A DNA stretch of 64,000 nucleotides. Origin: Cycas panzhihuaensis (lineage: Eukaryota > Cycadophyta). Made by a program: the position numbers and the translations under genes. The stretch covers positions 161,889,741-161,953,740 of the forward strand of contig CM041465.1 in the NCBI GenBank assembly GCA_023213395.1, read 5' to 3'. The notes beneath the pieces were generated by a model. It searched no databases, was not told the DNA's origin, and saw nothing but the letters and a program-made list of their open reading frames with translations. Shown here one piece after another: positions 10,630 through 27,370 of this stretch. Each line of letters begins with the position of its first letter. Position 1 is the first letter of the stretch.

Positions 10630-13600
10630 ATAACAACTTCATATTTTCAGATGTTAAGGTTGTGTTGAAACCACTAAAACTTTGGTTTACCAAAATCTTT
10701 GGTGAAGATGTATGTAACTCAGTCCTCAGTTGGATGGTAAATGAGATCAACTTCTTTATTCTGGACATGTTCATAGATGAAGTGATGATGGACCTCAATA
10801 TGCTTAGTTCTATCATGGAATACATGATTCTTCATCATCTTGAACATACTTTAATTATCATAATAGAGGATGGTAGGTATATATTGTTGAAGTCTAAGAT
10901 CAATAACAATCCTTCAACTCTATAGTGGCATGGACAGTTATTTTGTATTCTACTTCAGTGGAGAAAAGGCTATATTTGGCTACTTCTTATAGCTCCAAGA
11001 GATTACAGGTGAGTTCATGTCAAAGCAATATCTTGAAGTTGAATGGTGAGTGTCCTGGCAACCTACCCAATTAGCATCTATGTGTCCCTTCAGGATAAGG
11101 GAGTTAGTTTAGTTATATTTAATACCAAACTAATATATGCCATGAATATATTTGAGGATCCTGATTATGGTTTTCTAATATGATGCTTTAGGTTGTGATA
11201 TGTACCTAGAGTAGATCCCTACTGCATATAATATGTCTAATCCAGTGTGGGTGAGACAAATGAGACTCCCAACTAACTATCATTATAAAGTAGGATCAAA
11301 TGGATTTCCTTATTCATCAAGGTTTTGCTTGGTTCCTATCTCCATAAGAATTGACATTAGCTTGTATTTTATCATCCTAAATCTTTCCAAGAGCTTATTA
11401 GCATTCTTTGTTTGAGTCAGGAAGATGTGGCTTGCTTCTTGCCAAACTTTAATTCCAAGGAAGTAATAGAGCAACACAAGATCTGTCATCTCAAGGTTGC
11501 TTTTCAATTCTAATTAAAGCCCAATGTTATTAGTGTCATTTCTAGTAATTGCAAGATCATCCACATAGAGAACAATGATTGTGACCAAGTTATCTCTAAC
11601 TCGAATATACAGGTCTAGGTTAGAGGGTGAATGATTGAATCCATATTGTGTGAGAAAGGCATCAATCGTTACGTACCTAGCATGTGGTGCCTACTTGAGT
11701 CTATATAGGGATTTCTTGAGTTTATAGACTAAGTGTTCTTGGTTTGAAATAGCATAGTTCATGGGTTATTTTAGGAAAACCTCTTCTTTAAGCTCTCCAT
11801 TAAGGAAAGCACTCTTCATATCTATTTAGTAGATAGACCAATTAAATTGGGCTACTAGTGACATAACCAAATGGAATGTGGTCATGTTAGCTACCAGTGT
11901 AAAGGTCTCATCATAGTCAATCCCCTCCTATTATTTGAAACATTTTACTATAAGATGAGCTTTATGACACTCGGTGGTACCATCTACATAGAATTTTATT
12001 TTATATAGCCATTTACAATCAATTACCTTTTTACCAAGTGGCAATTCTATTTGCTCCTAAGTCTTATTTTTTATGATGAAGTTCATCTCTTCATCCATAT
12101 CTACTTTTTACATTTGGCCTTTGATTACCTCCTAAAATATAAAAGGCTTAGGTGTTTCTAGGACACATGTCATTAAGGTAAAATTTGTGGAGTGCCTTAT
12201 CTTTGAAGGCCTTTTGGTAATTTTGGGAGGGGGAGGAGCATTCTTTAATAACTATTATACCCACTTAGTAGGTGGTTGAATGTTAGCAGCTTCTACTTAA
12301 AGGTTATTAACTAAAATAGGTATCAAGGTTATGCTTTCTTATGTTGTCGATGTTGAGGCTACTAGAATTAATGAAGGACTTGGAGTATAGGAGGAGGTTG
12401 GTACTAGTGGTTCTAGAATTTGTCCAAGAGGCACTTAAGATACACTAACTTCATCTATTGCTATAAACTAAGTTTGGGGTAGAGTCGAGTCTTATGTATC
12501 CTCTATAAATATTATGTCCCAAGTTATGTATGCTTGGTTCCCAATAGTGTAAAATACTTTATAGGCTTTACAACTAGGTACATAGCTAAGGAAGATACAT
12601 TTTAAGCTCTTATCATCAAGCTTCTTTTTGTTCTCCTTTGGAATAAGTTTATATATCATGCATCAAAAAATCTTCAAGTGTGTAACGGTTGGTTTCTGTC
12701 CTGACCAAGCTTCCTCAAGAGTGATAGTCCTAACCATAACTATGGAACTTATGTTGGTTATGTATGTATTTATAGCTATTGCATTAGCCCAAAATCTGTT
12801 GGCTAGATTAGTGGCACTAAGCATGGATTTTCCTTTCTTTACCAATGTTTGGTTTATCCTTTTGACTACACTATTTTATTGTAGCATGTGGGGTATTGAG
12901 ATTGAAATTGGATGCCATGTTCCTTACAAAAGTTATTGAATTAATTGGAGATATACTCGCCACCATTATCTGATCTAAGGGTCTTAATTATCATACTCTT
13001 TTCATTCTCAACTGTAACTTTGAACTCTTTTAATTTATCTAGGGTTTAGTACTTGTTTCTCAAGAAGTAAACCCACACTTTCCTTGAGAAGTCATCTATG
13101 AATGTCATGAAATACATGCTCCTATTGAGTGATTAAACTAACTTAGGCCCACAGGCATCTGAGTGAACTAACTGTAATGGTTGTGAGGCTCTCTTTATAT
13201 TTTTAGAAGGGAATTTTTCTCTTTATTGCTTTCCCTTTAACCATGCCTCACATATGCTATTATGGCTCTTGATTTTGGGTAAACCATAAACCATTTAAAT
13301 GCTTGACATAAGGTTCAAGCTTTTATATTTAAATGACCTAGGCATTGATGTCATAATTGGTCTTTGGAGCTATTTGGAGTGGTCTTTTCTTCTAAGTGTG
13401 AACATTCTCCTGGTTCCTGGATATAAGGGGATTTTTCAACAATTACATCTTTTTCCTTATCAAGTTGAGTTGTATAGGTCATTGAGTAAGATTCATTTTA
13501 TTGAGTAGTGGCAAGAGGGAACACCATCTAGCCTATATAAACCATTATCTTCACATCCTATGGCCACAAGTTTTTGAGTTATATATTCTATAATGATAAG

Positions 13601-13900
13601 ATATCCTAACTAAAGAAGACATCAAGATTCTGCTTATCCATTTGACTAATGGAGAGCAAGTTCATTTTCATTCTTGGAATAAGGAACACATTGTTGATAT
13701 GGTACTTAATGTTAGAATCTTTAATGCTATTAGATCCCTACTAATTTTGGTCACATCATATGTCAAATTATCACCAAATGTAAATATTTGGGTGCTTATT
13801 GAGTAGTTCTATACAATCATGTGTCTAGTTACACCTAAGTCAAGTAGCCATGTGTTTTCATCAAGTTGAGAAGCTAATATTGTAAATAATGGGTTGTGGG
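10630..13900 (-). pseudogene. Copia A pol (protease to RNase H), decayed
   Basis: Minus strand, 5' to 3': protease at about 13870-13820 (WLLDLGVTRHM, DSG changed to DLG); integrase at about 13500-12500, including NSVVKRINQTLVKKGKSMLS and FWANAIAINTYITN and ending near HLKIF; an integrase-RT linker; reverse transcriptase at about 12130-11240 with an intact YVDD (11556-11567); and RNase H at about 11130-10630. Stops and small frameshifts break it throughout. It is closely related to Copia J at 57.2-59.8 kb, with matching integrase, RT and RNase H segments. Open frames on the opposite strand here (for example 10590-10925) are antisense shadows. Confidence 0.88.
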
Positions 13901-14339
13901 AGGAGGAATCTTGGTTTCTCCCATATTGCCTCCTTATTATTAAATATTTTATTGGTTCCTTTAATTTCTATTAGGGAATTGTTGCTTATTATGTGGTCTT
14001 TAGCTATAAGTAGGTCTTGGATTCCAATTCTATTGGTAAAGTTAGCCTTATGGTTAAAATGATGGCCCTCCTTGTGGATAGAAAAGGCCTCTTTATTATG
14101 AAATAGGGCTATCTTATTGGTAATAAGGGGCTCCTTTTTATAAAATGGGGCCTCCTTGTTGTGGGAAAGGGGCTCCTTATGGAGGGCATGGTCCTCCTTA
14201 TTGATAACATTATCTTTGTTAATGGTAGTTTAATCTACCTTATTGATAAGAGGGTGTTCCCTATTAATAGAATAGGGATGTTGGTTAATAATATAGGGAA
14301 ACTTATTAGAAGTTAAGCCCATAAGATTAGTTCCCTTAA

Positions 14340-15260
14340 TTTTGTAAGGGTTATAAATTAGCTTGACATCTCATGCATTCAATAATGAGGTGACCAATTT
14401 TTTTCACAGTAAGGTAGGTGACATTTGGTCCACTCTGTTGGTTCTTTTGTGGTTGAGACAATGGTTGGTATTGGGACTATTGAGGCTACTGACTTAGATT
14501 AGAGGAGGTACCAACTAAATGTTGTTACTACTGAGTTGGTTATTAATGTGGCTCTTGAGAGATGTTGAGAGAGTCTAATTATTGAGTAAGGTTTTAGAGC
14601 TGACTTGACTGTTAATTTATCCTTTATATAATCTTACCCTTTTCTAAATTATTGGTTACAAAGGTAGGGACCAAGTTAGAAGTAGATATAACTCCAAGTT
14701 GATTGAGAATGTTTTCTTCCCATAGTAAAAGCCCTTCAAAGGTGATGGAATCTACTTTTGAATAATTATCATAAAGTTTAGAGATAAAACTATTATATTC
14801 TAAGGGTAAAATATTTAGGATGTTAGATATTAGGTCATGATCTAAAGGTGGTTCACCTAGGATTATCAGTTAGTTCCTAATTATCTTTACTTTAGTCAAG
14901 TGGATTATAATAGTACCTACAAAAGGAATGAAAAATAGATAGGCTTTAAGGGTCAAGGACCTAGATTCAACCTCTCTCATAAAGGGCACAAAGAATGGTC
15001 CATGCCTCATGAGAGGTTTAGGCTATTTCTATGTTTTCATCTACTTGGTCTTTAACTACCAAGTAGAGGAAGGATAAAGTAATATTATCCTTAGCTTTAA
15101 AGTTAGCTAAGGCTATAGGATCAAGGGTAATTAAGGTGTTAGGGTCATTGGGATCTTGTGTTGGTCTAGGAACGTGTATGTATCCATTAACATAAGCCCA
15201 GAAGTCATTTATGATAAGTAAATTTTTAACTTATTTTTTTCATGGGATGAAATTATTGAT
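14340..15260 (-). pseudogene. Copia A gag, decayed
   Basis: The N-terminal part at about 15230-14980 reads well on the minus strand (LLIINDFWAYVNGYIHVP, then a segment ending LSFLYLVVKDQVDENIEIA and HEAWTIL). This is the UBN2-type gag of plant Copia elements. A decayed zinc knuckle (YCEKNWSPHY) follows at about 14410-14370. Gag forms the virus-like particle. In this copy the knuckle has lost most of its metal ligands. Confidence 0.82.
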
Positions 15261-16048
15261 ACTATTAAGTTTAGATAATAACATTCATGCTGCCATTTTT
15301 CTAAACTTTTTTTTTTTTTTTTATCTTTAAAGTTTATCTGCTTATGTACTAATCTACCTAAGGGGTTGCTAATCTAAAATTTTAAGTCTTATCTCTAAGA
15401 AAGTTCTCGATTACTATTCTATCTAGTGGCGCTTTCCCACAAGTGGTAAACCAGGGACTCTATATATCTGTATATGACCTCAAGGCTCTATATACCTTAG
15501 TACATTGGCTGTAATGAAGGTCAATGACCCTCCTAATTTATTTCTCTACCTCCCCCAGACTTATGCCTAGTGACAAATCTAGCGGTAAGAACTTGACTAA
15601 TCGAGTCACTCACCCCCTCCAGATCTAGCTTGGTCTCTAAACTCTAATAAGAACATTTCCACCTAAGCCTACCATCTATTACACCTTATAATAAATGGTT
15701 TCCTCAACAAATTAGAGTACACTAAGAATGTGTGTGGGGTGGTAACTTCAAGGGTCCTAATCATTCCCCTTACAAGGTTGGTATAAGAAGATTAATTTAA
15801 GAGTTATCTTTTTAAATATGACAATGTTGATTTTATAATATGAGTTATTATAAATAAAGGTTATTTTTTATAAAATAACTAAAATATAATATGTAAATAA
15901 AGGAAATTAATAAATAAGGAAGGGTTTAGAGTGCTCTTTAAGTGGGCTTATACAAGAGAGAGCTACTTCAATCTTCTAAGGGTGTCACCTACAAAAAATT
16001 AATACCATATACTTTGTTAGCCTTAAAACTAGAATAAGAGAGCTAACT
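15261..16048 (-). other. Copia A leader, first part
   Basis: Non-coding sequence between gag and the insertion of G. A block at about 15440-15790 is homologous, in opposite genomic orientation, to 56930-57225 in the leader of Copia J, sharing for example GGTAACTTCA, GGTGAGT and GCATAAG words. It contains a 20-base T run at about 15308. No gene. Confidence 0.75.
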
Positions 16049-16371
16049 TGTTAGAAAATACAATTGAAGTAAACAAGGTCAACAAGACCTTTCACATCAG
16101 GCAGATAATAAGCAAAATCAGATCACACGGGATACCATATTGCCATGGGAAACCCTTACAGGTGAAAACCCACAAATGAATAATATTCACATTATGAAAA
16201 AATTATATATTATAAAGATGGACTTTTATCTATATTTATAGATCTAAAGTGCCAAATATAGTTACAAATACATCTATTAGGTCACCACAATTGAGACTAT
16301 TCCTCCACATAATTAGGCATAAAAATAGGAGGCCCACTTTACATTAGCTGGTATGGTCATATATTTTAACA
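16049..16371 (-). repeat. 3' LTR of element G
   Basis: Minus strand starts TGTTAAAATATATGACC and ends TTTTCTAACA. Strongly homologous to 22545-22868, sharing for example the palindromic GATCTATAAATATAGATC. Confidence 0.95.
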
Positions 16372-16384
16372 TCCCCTCTTAATG
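16372..16384 (-). promoter_or_regulatory. Polypurine tract of element G
   Basis: Minus strand TTAAGAGGGGA directly precedes the LTR start. Element C has the same AAGAGGGGA. Confidence 0.8.
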
Positions 16385-17880
16385 TAAATGTGGGGCAACA
16401 AGGATTATCATTGGGAATAAATCCCCTCTTAAGGATAACTTTACCTAACCTAATATGCATGTACGTCAATATAGTGATCTTCACTCGGATGTAATGGTGC
16501 CAAGCCTCGTATGTGCTTGATTATTTGGAAATGCTCCAACAGACCTGCAACCATACAACTCTCTCTACACTTGACACTTTGTCCATTCAACTCATCCATA
16601 TTCCTCTAACTAAACCAAGAGGTTGAGCCACTTAATCCATATGAATCGCCTCTTCAAGTTTTCATTAAAGAACACTAATATGATATGATACGATACCCAA
16701 CTATCTAAAGCTACTAAAGTAAGGATCAAATGGACCAAAAGTAACATAGAGACTGGTGTAAAATATCTCATCATACCTTAATCCTTCTTCTAGTAGAGAT
16801 CACATGTGTAGTAAGCTTCAAACTTGCAAACCAACCAGGTACTTTACTTCAATATAGCTCTCCATCATGAATTTGTACTCATTGGGATGTTGGTATCTAT
16901 CTCAAGCTTTGACTAGCATGCTGATCCATGATCTTTGATCATCCTACAGGTCTTCAACTATCAACGGAACATGGGGTTGCAATCCATATATGCTCAACTA
17001 ATAACTCCTCATCATCAACCTGTCACTAAGTCATGCTTCTGTCTCAAGCATAATGTTAGGCAAACAAACCTCCACAGCTACTAAATAACGACTCAGAAAA
17101 GTGAAGTAATGAAGGATAAAACCTGTAACCAAATGGCACTCATCATGATACGTCAATAACTCTATAACATCTAGACTAATCACATGCATTTCCCTTCCAG
17201 ATTACACTGTTTATAAGTTAAACAACCCATATGATTCAAATGCTTACAATCTTACTGCTGCAATCTTCTTCTAAGATGTGTGCACTCCAATGTACCAAAG
17301 GAAATAAATGGAAGGATTTTGACTTGGTCCAAACACAAAATACATCAGGGGAAAATATGCCATGAACAGTCACAATAGGGGTACTCATACCTATCCACTA
17401 CAGCTTCTGCCATTAAAACATGGGAGGCAAACCACAACATGCACCAAACGTCACCATTAGCATCATGATATTCACCTGTAATGCAACTTGATAGGCCAAT
17501 TATATATACCATGACAAAGGCATTACTGAATTTAAGGCATCTCACCTTAAACCTTTCCATTCACACTTTAATTTCATCAAGCATTATGTCTCGGTTCCAC
17601 ATCAGACTTGTTTAGATATGAATCCATGTTGAACTAGCATCAACCAAGACCACAAATCTCATGCTATCATCAGTCCAGCAACCATTCATATAAGAAAATT
17701 CTAAATCTCATCACCTCATATGCATCTGATACAATAGAACTTGAATGTAAATTGAATAAACCACACTTTTATCATTGAATAAACCATATAAATTTCATTG
17801 CATAATCACATGAATATGAACTTTTTGAAATGATCAATGCCACACTAAACAATAATAGAGTTTGTATTAAGTTGCAATAA
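16385..17880 (-). other. Element G internal region next to the 3' LTR
   Basis: No protein family recognised. The part at about 16385-16870 matches the corresponding part of element C, with shared words such as AGAGAGAGTTGTATGGTT, TGGCACCATTACATC and TGGTCCATTTGATCCTTACT. Conservation of this sub-terminal block in two differently sized copies suggests it belongs to the family's core. Confidence 0.7.
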
Positions 17881-18330
17881 AGGTATCTCAAGCTCTTTTT
17901 TGCTCATTCGCACCCATCATCTTGCCTATCATCACCCTTAATTTGCCCTTATAACACACCCAAAACTCGCCCAATCTTTCCATGTAACACACATGCAACA
18001 AGCACACATCATCACCTCATCGCACCCATTAGACAGTCACCATCATGCATGCTACAAACATGCCTCAAATCGCCTATTCTTGACCATAAAGGAAGCATGC
18101 CTAATGCACTCTCTTCACCATAAATCACCATCAAAACGTCACCAATTAAGAGTGCTAAATACACTCACATTAGCATGACTTATCACCTTATGTTACCAAC
18201 ATCATTCATCTTACTCTCTTATGTAATTACATGCTAGAGAGCCTCAACTATCGTCTCACAGACATCACCATTCAAAATTTATTTCAATATTATCACCAAG
18301 CTACATCATTATGCCATATCACCTCATATA
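17880..18330 (+). repeat. Cluster of ATCACC-type motifs left of the AT array
   Basis: About ten TCACC words in 450 bp (for example near 17931, 18008, 18117-18145, 18265, 18292, 18320) in a stretch rich in C and poor in G on the plus strand. The mirror cluster lies on the other side of the array. Confidence 0.6.
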
Positions 18331-18571
18331 TCAATAGAAGCCTTATTAAATATATTTAGGTCACATTATAAAAGGATATACTTTCATCAAAATGATACGA
18401 AATGATAACGAAGTATATGTAAAAAGAAGGTACTAATATATTAAAAAAAGGTCTTCACAAATAAACAAGGCAATTGAAAACTTCAATAAATCATTTAACT
18501 TTTAAATAAAATCAAAGTATAATGACATTATGAAAAGGTACGTCAATAATAAATTTGATTTTGGAAACTTT

Positions 18572-21530
<2,959 letters not shown>

Positions 21531-21534
21531 AGTG

Positions 21535-22532
21535 ACTTAATATGAATTTTGTATTAGCAATTTCAACTAACCAGCTGGCAAAATACAATAATATGAAATA
21601 ACAGTGACCTTAAATAAATGTAGACCTGAGATCATTTAACTGGGTGACTATATACGAATGATGCACGGTAAGCAGATAATGCATTACCAGAGGGTGGCGG
21701 CTATAATCATCATACAACATAATAACTAGTGAATACATTGTGGACTACAAATATTTCCATGCATAACGCACAAAGATCATGTAGATGGTAATAGATACAA
21801 CTATACTTAGGGTGATCTCCATATATATTCAAATGGGTGACTTAGTATTGATAAACGGTGGTAGGGTGACATCAACAATAAAGCCAACTACACAAGTGTA
21901 TCAAGGCAGACGGTGATAGTAAAGGTGACTCAACATACATCACAGGGCTGGAAAATATATCATACAGCTATCAGATTGTAGTATGCATTATTACATAGAG
22001 GTGATTAATAATAATGCATACACAAATCAAAATATAATAGAGAACATTTTACTTATAACCACACATAGGCAGTGATACAGATAATAAATATAATATTCAA
22101 ACCATAAATATTATATGGGTGATTAATTTTTAATGAGCATACCTTATATTATTACTATATTATCATTTCATGACTCTGCAATAGGCTCACTAGGGTTTCT
22201 GCACTCTCCCGCCAGCAATAGGGGATGACAATCAACTCTACAACATACAAACTCAATGGCATTATTAAATAGGGATCTGACACCTTTAGCAGGTTCAAAC
22301 GACATTCATATGACAGTCAAAAGAGTCAGAACTCATCTACGTACCTCCACATAACTCAAAGTACCTACAAACAATGGATAGAAGGCTCTCAGGATCCTCA
22401 ATGATCATCTGCACTACCATGGCTATCTTGTAGGGTTATCAAGCATGCCAATCTGCTAAGGGCAAGCCAACATGACCTGGCACCATTGATTAGACCTCTG
22501 ATAATGTTCATCTACTTGTGTACTACCTACAT
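21535..22532. other. Element G internal region next to the 5' LTR
   Basis: No coding signal. It contains about eight GGTGA words between 21640 and 22125, the inverse of the TCACC words on the far side of the AT array. Confidence 0.6.
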
Positions 22533-22544
22533 ACTCTAATACCA
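22533..22544 (-). promoter_or_regulatory. Primer-binding site of element G
   Basis: Minus strand TGGTATTAGAGT directly after the 5' LTR; two C-to-T changes from the initiator-Met tRNA site TGGTATCAGAGC. Confidence 0.85.
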
Positions 22545-22868
22545 TATTAGAAAATGCAACTGAAGTAAACAAGGTCAACATGATCTTTTACATTAGGTAG
22601 ATAACAAGTAGAAGTAGATCACACGGGACACCATATTGCCATGGGAAACCCTTAGGAGTGAAAGCCCACAAATGAATAATATTCACATTATGACAAAATG
22701 ATATATTACAAATATGGACTTTGATCTATATTTATAGATCTAAAGTGTCAAATATAGTTACAAATACATCCATTAGGTCACCATAATCTAAACTATTTCT
22801 CCACATAATTAGGCATAAAAAATAGGAGGCCCACTTTACATTAGGTGGTATGGTCATATATTTTAATA
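22545..22868 (-). repeat. 5' LTR of element G
   Basis: Homologous to 16049-16371. Both termini show a transition relative to TG...CA (plus-strand TATTAG at the left end, TTTAATA at the right end). Confidence 0.95.
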
Positions 22869-24066
22869 TGACTAAAGGTCAACAATATCATAAAGTAGCA
22901 AAAGAGCTTCTGAAAAACTAAATTTAGCCTTTGAAAAGTGAGAAAAATACTTAAAGATACTCAAACATCAAGCTCTATTTTGGTAGCCTATAACTTTAAC
23001 AAAATGGCTTCAAATTAGGTTTAATTTGATTCCAAGTTGTAGTCCTCTAAATCCTCTTTCTAAGATCCAAATGGTTCAAAAGTTAGATACTTGGTTGTAG
23101 AGTTATGGCCAAAATAGTGGAGGTACCCTATTATGTAATAAGCTTGAGAAGGGATAGGCTTAAGCCCCTTCAGAAATTAGCCCTCGATCACTTGTAGACT
23201 ATGTAAAACCACCTGTTGATGTAGCTAAGGGGAAAATAGACCCAAGATATTATGAAATATAATCTAAAGTTTTTGATATTACAAAAATAATATAAAATAA
23301 CATATGATTATTTGGAATCTACCCTTTTTAACAAGAATCGGGGTCATATGATGATTAATAAAACCATATATGGGGGGCTAATGTCCTATAATCATAATAA
23401 ACATCAAATACAATTTGATTTCATTGATCTAAGGTTGATCTTAATGAAAAAATATGAAATTTTTTAGAGAAAAGAAATCCATAGAATCTGCATAGACTAC
23501 GCATAACCATGGGCGACCTGTGGGAGGAATAGGATGCCAAAAGACCTCTAAATTGAATATACTTCACTCAAACTACTAGGGGGTATAGGGTTTAGTGAAA
23601 CACAATGTAAGGTGTTTTGAAAAAAATGAAACCAAAATGAGTGAGAAAAGGCTACAAATATATGGAGGTTGTATGAGGGAAATTGGCTTAAAATGAGCTT
23701 GAAACTATAGAAACCTTGTCTAAATGGCCTCCTACAGATTAAGAATGAGGCTAGATAACCACTAGAAAGAGGAAATACTACTCCATCAAGTAGATTCATC
23801 TTGATCTAGGGTTGAAATAACTTGAAAATAGGCTATTTCCTTTAATGTTTGCTAAAAAACAAAGCTTAGAGCACATGCAGTTATAAATGGACTAAATATT
23901 AACAGTCTAGGGCTAATACATATTAAGGATGGCATGTACTTCATGTTAAAACTATAATATACACCAATAACTAAAAGCAAAATGGAGAAATGAGTGAAAA
24001 TGGGGTGTCATTATGAGGGAATAGGCCTTTGTCTTCTTAAAAAACCTCAAGTTAGAGCATAAACTA
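22869..24066 (-). other. Copia A leader, second part
   Basis: Non-coding leader of Copia A between the insertion of G and the primer-binding site. A short minus-strand open frame at 23548-23799 has no family resemblance and is not called. Confidence 0.65.
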
Positions 24067-24078
24067 GCTCTGATACCA
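24067..24078 (-). promoter_or_regulatory. Primer-binding site of Copia A
   Basis: Minus strand TGGTATCAGAGC, a perfect 12-base match to the plant initiator-Met tRNA site, directly adjoining the LTR end. Confidence 0.95.
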
Positions 24079-24471
24079 TGATAAAAACATTTCAAGATCT
24101 AAAAACTATGTGCTAATGGTCGGATATCAAACTATACTAATAAAATAATATAATAAACAAGAAAAAATCAAGAGAAAAACTAAGATAAATCATTCACAGG
24201 TGAATTGGTCACCACGTGAGGCTCAAAAATGGTAGAGCTTCCACATATACTTCAAAATCATATACAAAAGAATAATGCAGGGCTTAATTTATAATCATCC
24301 CATAAAGATTTTGAATGATACAATTGGTTAACTAAGTGACACATATGGCAGACCAGACCTTAATATAAAACATGATTAATTTTACAATATGGGTTGTCTA
24401 AAGCACAAAATACACATGATATACATAAAAAATACATTAAAATAAAGGTGACATTACATCATGTTTTAACA
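24079..24471 (-). repeat. 5' LTR of Copia A
   Basis: Minus strand runs TGTTAAAACATGATG to GTTTTTATCA. Partner of 10228-10619. Confidence 0.95.
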
Positions 24472-24691
24472 TAGGAAGAAGTTTCCAAAAGGAAAGGCTT
24501 AAAGGGAAACTAAAAATCTAAGCCTAATCCACTCATATATCTATGGTCATATGCCAACTACTTCAGACAAAGGTGCAATATATTTCTTAACCTTTATTGA
24601 TGATTCTTCAAGAAAGTTTTGGGAGTATCCCATAAAGGGAAAATCCCAAGCATTGATATCTTTAAGAAGTTTAAAATAAAGGTGGAAAATA
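24472..24691 (+). pseudogene. Copia B integrase, first catalytic part
   Basis: Reads RKKFPKGKA, then LIHS-IYGHMPTTSDKGA and YFLTFIDDSSRKFWEYPIKG, followed by KSQAL. These are typical of Copia integrase after the HHCC zinc region, and the first catalytic Asp lies in FIDD. The homology continues directly from 10227 once Copia A is removed, and is cut again at 24691 by element C. Confidence 0.9.
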
Positions 24692-25011
24692 TGTCAAAAA
24701 GGTATTACATACTAACTAATATTAATATGTGGATAATGTATAGATAATATTGATATTATTTTGTAATAAGTTGATAGATGCAATTCATGTATATTCAAAA
24801 CACTTGTGATCTATGAATATAGATCTAAGGTCCATTGTAAATTTAATATACTTTAGATTTGTCAAAAATATAATATAACATTATTTTTGGTAGGTTTTTC
24901 TTGCAAGGGTTCCCATGCTAAATTCGATGTCCTATGTGTATATTCTCTTTAGTCTAATATATTTATAAATAATTATTATAATCTTATTTGTATATTTTGT
25001 GTTCTCTAACA
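24692..25011 (+). repeat. 5' LTR of element C
   Basis: Runs TGTCAAAAAGGTATT to CTCTAACA. Homologous to 27382-27690 and more distantly to the LTRs of G. Confidence 0.95.
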
Positions 25012-25023
25012 TGGTATTAGGGT
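25012..25023 (+). promoter_or_regulatory. Primer-binding site of element C
   Basis: TGGTATTAGGGT directly after the LTR; three transitions from TGGTATCAGAGC. Confidence 0.82.
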
Positions 25024-27370
25024 AGTAGGAGGTGCACAGTCAGGTATTTATTATCTTGATCATCCAATCATTAGTCACCAGGTCATACTAGCTCACCCGT
25101 TAAGGACTAACTTATCTGGTGACCAAGAAAAATGCCACGGAGGTGTAAATAATTATATACAAATCTTGGAGTACTCTATTTTTTGTTTTGGAGGAATTTA
25201 ATGGCCTATGGAGGTGTGCAGATAAGTAGAAGGTATTATTTTAGTTTATATAGGTGTTGGAGTCTCCATTTTTAAATATAAAGCCCTGGTCACCCTATTA
25301 CTAGCCATTTGTGCCCTTTTTTATCCTATTAAAGGTGTTGGATCTGATTATGTATGTTGCCACTATGTTTGTAGCTATATTAAGAGGCATAGCCAACCAT
25401 GGAGTATATGGTTGTAGTCCTCATAAAGAATAGATACCCCAGGATTATATGGAGGTCATAGTGGTACCCGTTGATCATCTAAGAAGCAATAGAGGTTGCC
25501 CATATAGGGAGAGATTCCATATACCTTGAAAGATAGATAATCCTAGTGATTACAGTAGATCCATATATTATTACGATAATCTATAAGAGTTTTGGGTGAG
25601 AAAGGGTATGATTATTGGGCATATTTAATGGGCAAGATCTATCGATATTAGTATATATTCACTAATTAACAAAAGGACAAAAGAAGGGCATGTGATTGAG
25701 ATACCTAAACTACATATAAAGCAAACTTTATTAAGTGGTTTATAGATCATTGCACAGTATTATACAAGAGTGGTTTACTAATTAAAGTGATGGTGTTTTA
25801 TTCAGTATATATCAGGTGTTCTTTTCCATCGAATGTGTGTGACAAAGAGTTTAGAATTTATTGATTATGGCATGCTTGTATAAGTGGTTATTAATGTTGA
25901 TAGACTATTATACTTTGGGTAGTTGGATTGATGTTAGTGTGAGGGTTTGTGGTCTATTTAATGGTGGTTTAACGTGTATGTATATCTGAATAAGTCTAAT
26001 GTAGAATCGATAGTGTTTATGTGAAAATTAAAGTTGTAAAGGTCTATGATAAGAAGCCTTAAAATTAGTTATGCCTTTGTCATGGTATGAAATGATAGTT
26101 AGTTGTCTTATATACCCTAGTTATATTGAGTTATAGGTACCATGATATAGATGTGGAGGTTTTGGTGTATGTTAAGGTTTACCTCCCATGTTTTTGTAGT
26201 AAAAGTTATTACAATAGTTATTTTATGAGAACCTTATTGAGGTTGTTCATGGCATATTACCCATTATGTATTAGACCAGAAAGAAACCTTCCATTTGATT
26301 CTTAAATTATATTCGAGTGCATACATCTTAGACAAAGATCACGATAGTAGAATTGTAAGAGTTTGAAATCTATATGGTGTTTGAAATAAAGCTTACAAAT
26401 AGTATGATCTATAGGGGGGATGCATTGTGATTAGTCTAGATGTCAAATTGAAGAGTTTATAATATACCATACTAAGTGTCATCTAAAAGCAATTTTTATC
26501 CTTCATTTCTTACTATTTTTTAGCTATGGTCTAATAGGTGTGGAGGCTTGTTTTCCTAATATTATATTTAAGGTAGAAGTAGGACCTAATGGAAGATTTA
26601 TGATGAGGAGCCATTACAAGAAGAGATATGGATTTTAACCCTATATTCCATTGATGGTTAAAGACCTATAGGATGATTGAAGAATAAAGAATAGCATGCC
26701 AGTCAAAGCTCATAATAGATATTAATGTTCTAATAAGTGGAGATTTGTAACAGAGAGTTACATTAATGGAGGAGTGATATGTAGGATTTGGGTCCCTTAC
26801 CTCCCTCAAGAACCTAGCTGATTTGCAAGTTAGCAAAGCTTATTATGTAGGATTTCATTACAAGAAGAAGAATTTAGGTATGAGGAGACATTTACATAAG
26901 TCTCTATGTTATTGATCCATTTGATCCTTACTCTAGCAACTTTATATAGTTGGGAGTCAAATCAAATAAATGAGATATCAGCATTCCTTAACAGAGACTT
27001 CAAGAGGAGATTCACATGGCTCAACCTCTTAGTTTAGTCAAGGAAAATGGTTAAGTTTTATAGACTAAGTATTATCACAAGAGAGAGTTGTATGGTTATA
27101 GGGACTATTAGAGTTATTTCCAAGGAATCACATATATATAAGACATAGCACCATTACATCTGAGAGTAGATTAGATCAAGGAAGATGCAGGTTAAGTTTT
27201 GTCTAAGTGATAATCAACTTATGGACATGTTCACGAAGCTCTTACTCAAGATTGCTTCATCGATGTTTATGCATATTAGAAGAGGTTATCCTTGAGATGG
27301 GATCTATTGGCATGAATAAAGTTTGATAGTCCAAGATTTCAAGGAAAGACTTTAAGACCCCACATTTACA
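25024..27370 (+). other. Element C internal region
   Basis: No open coding frame. The part after about 26820 is homologous to the equivalent part of G. A relic of the RNase H C-terminus (DMFTK) is the only protein signal. The middle 1.7 kb has no recognised similarity. Confidence 0.7.

Noticed and set aside
10547-10925. Open frames on both strands at the RNase H end of Copia A
   Set aside because: One is a shifted frame of RNase H (the same shifted frame exists at 59600-59812 in Copia J); the other is its antisense.
23548-23799. 83-codon minus-strand open frame in Copia A leader
   Set aside because: No resemblance to gag or any family; the leader of the related Copia J has no equivalent frame.
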